64,000 bases of DNA. Source: Spirosoma sordidisoli (lineage in GTDB: Bacteria; Bacteroidota; Bacteroidia; Cytophagales; Spirosomataceae). Location of the stretch: contig NZ_SBLB01000008.1 of NCBI RefSeq assembly GCF_004138325.1, positions 248,001 through 312,000 of the forward strand, in the 5' to 3' direction. The notes beneath the pieces are model-generated. The model made no database searches. It saw only the letters and a list, made by a program, of their open reading frames with translations, and had not been told where the DNA came from. Within the stretch, counting starts at the first letter, position 1. Each line of letters starts with the position of its first letter. The translations under genes and the position numbers were made by a program. Positions 43,229-50,481 of this stretch are shown piece by piece.

Positions 43229-44731
43229 ATGGGAATACGTTCGGTTTTAAGTAAGCCTTTGGCAAAGTGGGTTGTAGAACGGCAGCGCGACTGGATGTAT
43301 CGGCCGGCCGAAGCGCAGCAACGCTGGCTCCAGCGGCTCCTGACAGGGGGGCGCTCTACCGCGTTCGGACGGGACCACCGGCTGGCCGAGGTGCAGACCG
43401 TAGCCGAATTCAGACAGGCCGTACCCGTACGCGATTACGAAGATCTGAAACCTTACGTTGAGCAGATTCTAAACGGCGGCAGCGATGTTCTCTGGCCTGG
43501 AAAACCGCTCTATTTCGCCAAAACATCGGGTACGACCTCAGGCACGAAATACATTCCGATCACCCGCGAGTCAATTCCCAACCACATCAACTCGGCCCGC
43601 GACGCCCTGCTCAACTACATCAACGAAACGGGCAACAGCGCCTTCCTCGACAAGAAACTGATTTTCCTGTCGGGCAGTCCGGAGCTGGATCAGAAAGCCG
43701 GCATCAACATTGGTCGACTGTCGGGTATTGCCAATCACCACGTGCCGGCCTACCTGCGTACCAACCAGCTGCCCAGCTACGAAACCAACATTATCGACGA
43801 CTGGGAAACCAAGCTCGAACGCATCATCGACGAAACGATCAGCCAGCCGATGTCGCTGATTTCGGGCATTCCGCCCTGGGTGCAGATGTATTTCGACCGG
43901 ATTCAGGAGCGCACCGGCAAACCCATAAAAGACGTTTTTCCCGACTTTTCAGTGTTTGTGTACGGGGGGGTCAACTTCGAGCCGTACCGCGCCAAACTGG
44001 TCGACAGCATCGGCAAACGCGTCGACAGCATCGAAACCTACCCCGCGTCAGAAGGTTTCATCGCCTTCCAGGACACGCAGACCGAAGAAGGGCTGCTGCT
44101 GCTGGCCGATAGCGGTATCTTTTTCGAATTCATTGCCGCCGACGACTATTTCAGCGAAAACCCGCGCCGATTGACGCTGGATGAAGTCGAACTGGGTAAA
44201 AACTACGCCGTCGTGATCAATAACAACGCGGGTTTGTGGGGCTACTCCATCGGCGACACGGTCAAATTCGTTAGCCGCGACCCGTATCGATTGCTGGTAA
44301 CGGGGCGGATCAAGCATTTTATCTCGGCGTTTGGCGAGCATGTTATCGGCGAGGAGGTAGAACGGGCGCTGAAAGATGCCATGAGCAAACATCCCGAAAC
44401 CGAAGTGGTGGAGTTTACCGTGGCGCCGATGGTCAGCCCCAAAGAAGGGCTTCCGTACCACGAATGGCTGATCGAGTTTGCCACGCCCCCCCACGACCCG
44501 GCCGCGTTTGCGCGCGACGTCGATACGCGCCTGACCGAGCTCAATGTCTATTATGACGACCTCATTACCGGGGCTATTCTGCAGCCACTCCGGCTAACGA
44601 ATCTGCCGCGCGGGGCGTTTCAGCGGTATATGAAGAGTCAGGGCAAACTCGGCGGACAGAACAAAGTACCCCGCCTGAGCAACGACCGCACTATTGCCGA
44701 CGGGTTACTGAGAACAATGAGTACTGTATAA
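43229..44731 (+). CDS. GH3-family acyl-adenylate / amide synthetase-like protein
   Basis: A 500-residue member of the GH3 family, related to plant enzymes that adenylate acyl acids (auxin, jasmonate) and conjugate them to amino acids. The ATP-binding motif is FAKTSGTTSGTKYIPIT, with further motifs SGIPPWVQMYF, YGGVNFEPYRA, ETYPASEGFIAFQD and LVTGRIKHFISAFGEHVIGEEVERAL. Bacterial members are common in Bacteroidota, but their substrate is unknown. The protein is complete. The ATG at 43229 lies directly after a -7 element. A low-GC cassette follows 13 bp after the stop codon. Confidence 0.88.
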   Translation: MGIRSVLSKPLAKWVVERQRDWMYRPAEAQQRWLQRLLTGGRSTAFGRDHRLAEVQTVAEFRQAVPVRDYEDLKPYVEQILNGGSDVLWPGKPLYFAKTSGTTSGTKYIPITRESIPNHINSARDALLNYINETGNSAFLDKKLIFLSGSPELDQKAGINIGRLSGIANHHVPAYLRTNQLPSYETNIIDDWETKLERIIDETISQPMSLISGIPPWVQMYFDRIQERTGKPIKDVFPDFSVFVYGGVNFEPYRAKLVDSIGKRVDSIETYPASEGFIAFQDTQTEEGLLLLADSGIFFEFIAADDYFSENPRRLTLDEVELGKNYAVVINNNAGLWGYSIGDTVKFVSRDPYRLLVTGRIKHFISAFGEHVIGEEVERALKDAMSKHPETEVVEFTVAPMVSPKEGLPYHEWLIEFATPPHDPAAFARDVDTRLTELNVYYDDLITGAILQPLRLTNLPRGAFQRYMKSQGKLGGQNKVPRLSNDRTIADGLLRTMSTV

Positions 44732-44744
44732 TGGCTAATGTACA

Positions 44745-45056
44745 ATGAACATAATCGGCATCGATCGCGAATTCATTCTGGAGACCCTAAAAGCCAATCG
44801 TGACCGCCTGCGGGTCGAGTTTGGTATTGAGCGTATTGGGCTCTATGGTAGTTTTGCCCGAAATGAGCAGACAGAAAAAAGCGATGTCGATTTGGTTTAT
44901 GATTTGGCGGAAGGGCATCGTTTATCGTTAGTCGACCGGGATCGTCTGCAACGCGTTCTGCAGAAAAAAATGTGTCGGAAACCCGATTTGATTAATCAAC
45001 GGTTTATGAATCCTTTTACGCGACATACCATGCTCAAAGATGTACTCTATGTTTAG
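44745..45056 (+). CDS. MntA-like nucleotidyltransferase
   Basis: A 103-residue minimal nucleotidyltransferase with the catalytic signature G35-S36-x10-D47-x-D49 (YGSFARNEQTEKSDVDLVYD). Proteins of this type usually serve as antitoxins that AMPylate a HEPN toxin partner encoded next to them. No HEPN gene is present here. The downstream neighbour is an AAA ATPase instead, 49 bp away on the same strand. The gene begins 13 bp after the GH3 stop codon. The base composition is intermediate between the GC-rich chromosome and the AT-rich genes that follow. It may belong to the defence-like cassette or be a leftover of an older toxin-antitoxin pair. Confidence 0.82.
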   Translation: MNIIGIDREFILETLKANRDRLRVEFGIERIGLYGSFARNEQTEKSDVDLVYDLAEGHRLSLVDRDRLQRVLQKKMCRKPDLINQRFMNPFTRHTMLKDVLYV

Positions 45057-45105
45057 TGGCTATTTCTCAAATAATAGTTTTATTCTCAGTTAGAAAAGAG
45101 GAGAG

Positions 45106-46464
45106 ATGAAGATAACTGGCATCGAGATTGGTGACTACCGCCAATTTAAAAATATAAAGTTTGATTTTACATATCCCGAAGGCCACCCGAAAGAAGGGCA
45201 GCCCTTAGAGAAAGTGTGCTTCATTGGGCAAAGTGGGACGGGTAAGACAACGTTACTGAAAATGCTTCGCGAGTATAGCCGCTATTTAGTGTATGGACTC
45301 AACAACCTTTTGGAAAACGGCTCTCTATATGACTTAACTGAGAAAGAAATACCTTCAGGATTTTTACAAAATCTAGCAATTTCTTCTTCTTTCGGAAACA
45401 CTTCTACAAAGCTCACCATTCCTAAAGACATTAAAATAAAAGCTTTATCAAGTTGGATAGAAGAAAATAAACTCGTTGATGAATTAAAAAATACCAACAA
45501 ATTAAGTATTTACATATCTGACTCTGTAGCAAATGAAGCAGAAAAACTATTAATGAAAGAAGTGGAGGATAAAGATCCTTTTGGATTTATAAATACGCAA
45601 AAACAGATCGACGAAGGCAGAAACAAAAAAAAGGAAGAAATAAACAGAATTTCAAAATTAAAAGGTATTTGGCTAGGTGAAGGCGCACCAAAGTCGTTAT
45701 GGGAATACATATTATCAGATATAAATGACTACGACTTAGAGTCAAAAAATATTGCATTAAAACTTATTCAAAATACTGATAGCTTTTCTACAAATAAACT
45801 TATTGATGATTTGAAAAAATGGAAATCAGAAAACATCAATCCAAGAATAACTCTTGCAGAGAAGTGTTTGAATCCATTACTTCATAAATTTTATCTAGAG
45901 GTTGATACAGAAAATGCAAGTGCGCCTGTCGTGGTAAAAACCCGTTCTGGAAACACAATCGTAAATTCTATCCTTAGCACAGGCACAAAGCAACTGGTTG
46001 CTACGGCTTTACCTCTTTATAGACTTGACACCAAAGAAAGCACAATTTTCTTCGATGAGCCCGAACGCTCATTATTTCCTGATATTCAGCGAGGTCTAAT
46101 CGATTATTATACCTCTCTTGCTCCCGAAGCTCAGTTCTTTTTTGCTACTCATTCGCCTATTATCGCATCAGCGTTTGAGCCATGTGAACGATTCATTTTA
46201 CATTTTGATGAGAACGGTGAGGTGAAATGTCGCAACGGCGTGGCTCCAATTGGTGACGACCCAAACGATATTTTAAGAAAGGATTTTGGCATGAGTCCCT
46301 TAGTGCCAGACGAAGGTGTAGATGCCTATCGAAAGTATCTGGATCTGGCTTCTCGAATAAAGAATGAGCCGGATATTCAACGTAGAATGGAACTGATTGC
46401 TGAAAGAGCAAAACTTGGAAACGATTATAATTTTCCTGTAGCTACTCTCGATGAGAAGAATTGA
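45106..46464 (+). CDS. AAA/ABC-like ATPase, Septu PtuA-like
   Basis: The 452-residue ATPase has an ABC/SMC-type head: Walker A G41-Q-S-G-T-G-K-T48, signature L290-S-T-G-T-K-Q296, Walker B TIFFDEPERSLFP with D317-E318, and switch histidine H349 in FFATHSPII. The central insertion (about 130-250) is Lys/Glu-rich and probably coiled. There is no TOPRIM nuclease after the ATPase, which excludes OLD-family and GajA-type proteins. It overlaps the HNH-like gene by 14 bp, the arrangement of Septu (PtuA-PtuB) anti-phage systems. The gene is markedly AT-rich compared with its neighbours, indicating transfer. AGGAG-like bases directly precede the ATG, unusual for this phylum. Confidence 0.82.
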   Translation: MKITGIEIGDYRQFKNIKFDFTYPEGHPKEGQPLEKVCFIGQSGTGKTTLLKMLREYSRYLVYGLNNLLENGSLYDLTEKEIPSGFLQNLAISSSFGNTSTKLTIPKDIKIKALSSWIEENKLVDELKNTNKLSIYISDSVANEAEKLLMKEVEDKDPFGFINTQKQIDEGRNKKKEEINRISKLKGIWLGEGAPKSLWEYILSDINDYDLESKNIALKLIQNTDSFSTNKLIDDLKKWKSENINPRITLAEKCLNPLLHKFYLEVDTENASAPVVVKTRSGNTIVNSILSTGTKQLVATALPLYRLDTKESTIFFDEPERSLFPDIQRGLIDYYTSLAPEAQFFFATHSPIIASAFEPCERFILHFDENGEVKCRNGVAPIGDDPNDILRKDFGMSPLVPDEGVDAYRKYLDLASRIKNEPDIQRRMELIAERAKLGNDYNFPVATLDEKN

Positions 46465-47050
46465 AAAAAAATCTGATTCGCTTATTGTTCAGGAAAATTT
46501 GTCTTACCGGGAAGGAAACGGAAAACAAATAGCGAAGTTATTACGAGCTGAACAAAATTCTATTTGTGCTTATACTGAAGAATATTTGGGGAGGGCTGAC
46601 AAAGCTGATGTTGAGCATTTTAATCCAACACTCAAAAATACTGACCAGGATGGTTACCAAAATTGGTTTCTTGTGAAAGCACAATGGAATACAGAGAAAG
46701 GCCATACAGCACGTTGGCTCAAATATCAGCCAATCTTACATCCAACCTCTGAGGATCTTCAGGAGCGTATTGTATACAGTAACGGGCAGTATATTTTAAG
46801 CAATGAGGACGATATTGAAGCTAAAAATTTGAGAAGCTATTTGAAGCTGGACGATGAACAGCTAGACAAAGCCCGTATTTATTACATTCAACGGCTTAAA
46901 GATGACCTTGCCTTGTCTGGGTTGACCGGCCAAGAGTTCATTGACTGGCGGCTAGCTTCGCCTGTCTATAAAAGCACTATATACTACATCCGCGCCGTCG
47001 AAGAAGAACTGAACGTCAAAGTTAACTTTGACTTATTAGAGCATACATGA
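46451..47050 (+). CDS. Septu PtuB-like HNH protein with altered zinc site
   Basis: A 199-residue protein encoded in overlap with the ATPase gene. It shows a pattern seen in PtuB/retron-associated HNH proteins (TIGR02646-like): C39-A-Y-T42, then VEHFNP (E55-H56), then N71-WFLVKAQWN80-TEK. In typical members the first motif is CxYC and the second C-x2-CN; here the second, third and fourth zinc cysteines are replaced by T42, K76 and W79. The catalytic-type E-H and N residues remain. The function proposed, nucleic-acid cleavage triggered by the ATPase during phage infection, is an inference. The stop codon overlaps the dxr start codon. The gene is AT-rich. Confidence 0.7.
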   Translation: MRRIEKKSDSLIVQENLSYREGNGKQIAKLLRAEQNSICAYTEEYLGRADKADVEHFNPTLKNTDQDGYQNWFLVKAQWNTEKGHTARWLKYQPILHPTSEDLQERIVYSNGQYILSNEDDIEAKNLRSYLKLDDEQLDKARIYYIQRLKDDLALSGLTGQEFIDWRLASPVYKSTIYYIRAVEEELNVKVNFDLLEHT

Positions 47051-48219
47051 CTAAATCTCCCAAACGGCATATTGCCATCCTTGGCTCAACGGGTTCGATC
47101 GGTACGCAGGCCGTAGACGTCGTTAAAGCGCATGCCGACCAGTTTCAGGTTGACGTGCTGACGACCAACAACAACGCTGAACTCCTGATTCAACAGGCTA
47201 TCGACCTGCAGCCGAACGTAGTCGTTATCTGCAACGAAGACCGGTACGACCAGGTTTTTTCGGCCCTCGACCCGCTTGGCATCAAGGTATACGCCGGTGC
47301 CAGCGCCATAGCGTCGGTGGTGCAGATGGATAGCATCGACATGGTGCTGACGGCTATGGTTGGCTACGCAGGTCTGCTGCCAACCATCAAAGCCATCGAA
47401 GCCGGCAAATCCATTGCGCTGGCCAACAAGGAAACCCTCGTTGTGGCGGGCGAACTGATTACCCAGCTGGCGGCCAGCAAGGGCGTCAACATCTACCCCG
47501 TCGATTCTGAACACTCGGCTATTTTTCAGTGCCTGGTGGGCGAGTTTCACAACCCCATCGAAAAAATTATCCTGACCGCGTCGGGTGGGCCGTTCCGGGG
47601 TAAAGACCGGGCTTTTCTGGAAGGGGTTACCAAAGCGCAGGCGCTGAAGCATCCGAACTGGACGATGGGTGCTAAAATCACTATCGATTCGGCCACGCTG
47701 ATGAACAAAGGCCTGGAGGTTATTGAAGCGAAATGGCTGTTTGGCCTCTCGCCCGAGCAGGTCGAGGTGATCGTTCATCCGCAAAGTATCATTCACTCGC
47801 TGGTACAGTTCGAAGACGGGAGCCTGAAAGCGCAGATGGGCCTGCCCGATATGCGCCTACCCATTCAGTTTGCGCTGGGGTATCCGAACCGGCTCAGGTC
47901 CGACTTCCCACGGTTCAACTTTCTGGACTACCCGGCGCTGACGTTCGAGCAGCCCGACCTGGAAACGTTCCGCAACCTTCAGCTCGCTTTCGATGCGCTG
48001 GACCGGGCCGGCAACGCCCCCTGCATCATCAACGCGGCCAACGAAGTAGCCGTCGACGCGTTTCTGCACGACCGCATCGGTTTCCTCGACATATCGGACG
48101 TCATCGAGTCCTGTCTGGCTACGGTACCGTTTGTACAGAACCCAACCTACGACGATTACGTAACGACAGACAAAGAAACACGACGGATTGCCGACGAGCG
48201 AATCAAAACCCTGGTTTAA
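47047..48219 (+). CDS. dxr: 1-deoxy-D-xylulose-5-phosphate reductoisomerase
   Basis: The 390-residue enzyme converts DXP to 2-C-methyl-D-erythritol 4-phosphate with NADPH, the committed step of the MEP isoprenoid pathway. The nucleotide-binding motif GSTGSIG lies at 13-19. The metal/substrate site motifs PVDSEHSAIFQCL, TASGGPFRG and MNKGLEVIEAKWLFGL are intact. The ATG overlaps the stop of the preceding HNH-like gene by 4 bp, so its native upstream region appears to have been displaced. The gene itself has the high GC content of the chromosome. The rseP gene follows 199 bp later. Confidence 0.96.
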   Translation: MTKSPKRHIAILGSTGSIGTQAVDVVKAHADQFQVDVLTTNNNAELLIQQAIDLQPNVVVICNEDRYDQVFSALDPLGIKVYAGASAIASVVQMDSIDMVLTAMVGYAGLLPTIKAIEAGKSIALANKETLVVAGELITQLAASKGVNIYPVDSEHSAIFQCLVGEFHNPIEKIILTASGGPFRGKDRAFLEGVTKAQALKHPNWTMGAKITIDSATLMNKGLEVIEAKWLFGLSPEQVEVIVHPQSIIHSLVQFEDGSLKAQMGLPDMRLPIQFALGYPNRLRSDFPRFNFLDYPALTFEQPDLETFRNLQLAFDALDRAGNAPCIINAANEVAVDAFLHDRIGFLDISDVIESCLATVPFVQNPTYDDYVTTDKETRRIADERIKTLV

Positions 48220-48418
48220 GCGTTACTATGCTGTACTTCATATCGGGATTGCAGCGTTTTATGTTGGTATATTCGCCAGATAATCGGGTCAGATACAGCA
48301 ACCCAAGTAATTAGGTATAAAAACGGGACTTTTCCGGTACAACTCCCACTCACTGTAGCACCTTTCCATACAGCGTTTACCAGCCAGCCGGTAGTATAAA
48401 AAGCATAATTTGTAACGA

Positions 48419-49738
48419 ATGGAAGTTTTAATCATGGCCGGACAGCTCATTCTGGGCTTGTCCATCTTAGTGGGCCTTCATGAACTAGGGCATTTGGTAG
48501 CGGCCAAAGCATTTGGCATGCGGGTAGAACAGTATTTCATTGGTTTTCCGCCCAAAATCTGGAGCATCAAGCGGGGCGAGACAGAATATGGCGTCGGCGC
48601 TATCCCGCTCGGCGGATTCGTCAAGATTTCGGGGATGATTGACGAGTCGCTCGATACCAAGCATACCGATACCGAACCGCAGCCGTATGAGTTTCGCGCC
48701 AAACCAGCCTGGCAGCGCCTGATCGTTATGCTGGGCGGTATTATTGTAAACGTCATTGTCGGTATTCTGATCTTCGTCGTACTGGCCTATAAAAACGGAA
48801 ATACGTACCTGGCGGTGCAGGATGCGAAATATGGCATCGTAGCCTATGACCTGGCTCAGCAGATCGGCCTTCGCACCGGCGACAAGATCGTAAAGGTCAA
48901 CGGCAAACCCATCACCGATTTCAGCGACGTGCGCAGCTCCGAAGTGCTGCTGGGCAACAACAGCTCCTACACGGTTGATCGCAACGGTCAGCTGATCGAC
49001 ATCGATATTCCGAATAACTTCATCGACAAACTGGCCGACAAGAAAAACGCATCGGGGCAGTTTCTCGAAGCCCGCGAGCCGTTTAAAGTAGGCGAAGTGG
49101 TACCGGGGCAGCCCGCCCAGAAAGCCGGCCTGCGCGAAGGTGACCTCATCACCAGCATCAACGGCAACCCAATTCAGTTCTATCACGAATTTATCGATCA
49201 GGTTAAGCCCCTTAAAGGCAAAGCGCTCGCCCTCGGTATCAGCCGGAACGGACAACCCCTGACCATCAGGATGACCACCAATCCGGACGGAACTATTGGC
49301 TTTTATAAAAAGTCGCTGCTCAAGCTGACCACCCAGGAGTATACGTTCGGGCAGGCGCTGGGGGTTGGTACCGAAAAAGCGTTTGGCGTGGTCTATGACA
49401 ACATCAAAGGCTTCGGCAAGATCTTCCGGGGCGAAGTGTCGGCGTCGAAAGCGCTGAGCGGCCCGATCGGTATTGCCCAGAATCTGTTTGGCGGCATCTG
49501 GGTATGGGATCGGTTCTGGACCGTAACGGGTCTGCTTTCTATGGCGCTGGCGTTCATGAATGCCCTGCCAATTCCGGCCCTCGACGGTGGCCACGCTACT
49601 ATTCTGGGGTACGAAATCATCTCGGGCCGCAAGCCTTCTGACCGTTTCCTGGAAGGAGCCCAGCGCGTAGGCATGGTCATTCTCCTGGGTCTGATGGCTT
49701 TTGCTATCTTTAACGACGTATTCAAAGCTGTTTTTTAA
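48419..49738 (+). CDS. rseP: Site-2 protease RseP
   Basis: The 439-residue intramembrane zinc metalloprotease has the active site H21-E22-L-G-H25 in the first membrane helix and the second zinc-ligand motif PALDGGH near the C-terminus. Two PDZ domains occupy the periplasmic part (LRTGDKIVKVNGKPI and LREGDLITSINGNPI). RseP cleaves membrane-anchored anti-sigma factors and leftover signal peptides. The ATG at 48419 lies six residues upstream of a second in-frame ATG (MAGQLILGLS) that would also work. The gene follows dxr, as it does in many bacteria. Confidence 0.95.
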   Translation: MEVLIMAGQLILGLSILVGLHELGHLVAAKAFGMRVEQYFIGFPPKIWSIKRGETEYGVGAIPLGGFVKISGMIDESLDTKHTDTEPQPYEFRAKPAWQRLIVMLGGIIVNVIVGILIFVVLAYKNGNTYLAVQDAKYGIVAYDLAQQIGLRTGDKIVKVNGKPITDFSDVRSSEVLLGNNSSYTVDRNGQLIDIDIPNNFIDKLADKKNASGQFLEAREPFKVGEVVPGQPAQKAGLREGDLITSINGNPIQFYHEFIDQVKPLKGKALALGISRNGQPLTIRMTTNPDGTIGFYKKSLLKLTTQEYTFGQALGVGTEKAFGVVYDNIKGFGKIFRGEVSASKALSGPIGIAQNLFGGIWVWDRFWTVTGLLSMALAFMNALPIPALDGGHATILGYEIISGRKPSDRFLEGAQRVGMVILLGLMAFAIFNDVFKAVF

Positions 49739-49802
49739 GCCCATCGGCGCGGCTTGACCCAGGTGAAGACTAACGGTCAGGTCGCGCTGGTACAATCACC
49801 CG

Positions 49803-50303
49803 TTGCCTGTGTTCAGATTGGCGTGCCTCTGCTTTCTTATCATTGGACTGTCGGCTGGTCGACCGGCGCACGACTTCCATGCCAGCGTGACGCAAATGCA
49901 GTACAACCCGAAAGACCGGGTTTTTGAGATCAGTATCCGGGTTTTCACCGACGACCTGGAAAAGGCGCTGGGTACGCTGACGAGCGAGAAAATCAATCTC
50001 GACTCGAAAGCCAAGACAGATCCGCTGATCGAGAAATATATCCGTACCCACTTTGCCTACGTAAATCCACAGAAGCAGCCGAAGCCGTTTCAGTACATCG
50101 GTTACGAAACCGAAGCCGATGCTCACTGGCTGTATCTGGAAATGCCTTATGCAGAGCCATTCAGAGGGGGGCTGTTAAGGCAAAATGTCTTTATGGAATT
50201 GTTTGATGATCAGGTCAATATGGTTAACGTTCAGTACCAGGGGCAGAAAAAGACCTTCGTTTTTCGTAAAAATCAGTCCGTTCAGGAGATTTCTATCCAA
50301 TAG
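49803..50303 (+). CDS. DUF6702 family exported protein
   Basis: A 166-residue protein with a signal peptide (RLACLCFLIIGLSAG) and mature start HDFHASVTQMQYNPKDRVFEISIRVFTDDLEKAL, the hallmark of the Bacteroidota DUF6702 family. The remaining strands (YIGYETEADAHWLYLEMP, NVFMELFDDQVNMVNVQYQGQKKTF) suggest a single beta-sandwich domain. Function unknown. No ATG precedes the hydrophobic stretch; a TTG at 49803 or GTG at 49809 must be used. It sits between rseP and lon. Confidence 0.85.
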   Translation: MPVFRLACLCFLIIGLSAGRPAHDFHASVTQMQYNPKDRVFEISIRVFTDDLEKALGTLTSEKINLDSKAKTDPLIEKYIRTHFAYVNPQKQPKPFQYIGYETEADAHWLYLEMPYAEPFRGGLLRQNVFMELFDDQVNMVNVQYQGQKKTFVFRKNQSVQEISIQ

Positions 50304-50481
50304 CTCAAGCCCGTTAGCTAAGCCGGGGATTGGATACTTATTTTGCGGCTGTAACAACCCACGTGCCGATTCGTCTTACTGTTATTATTGGCACACCTCT
50401 TGCCCCAATTAGGTTTCCTTACCTTTTATTGATACAGACACCCAATACTAGTTTGAATGCTGCCAAACTGGCAGTGTACGT

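Noticed and set aside
45106..46464. ATPase as an OLD or Gabija GajA protein
   Set aside because: The protein ends shortly after the ATPase core and has no TOPRIM motif; the overlapping HNH gene fits Septu better.
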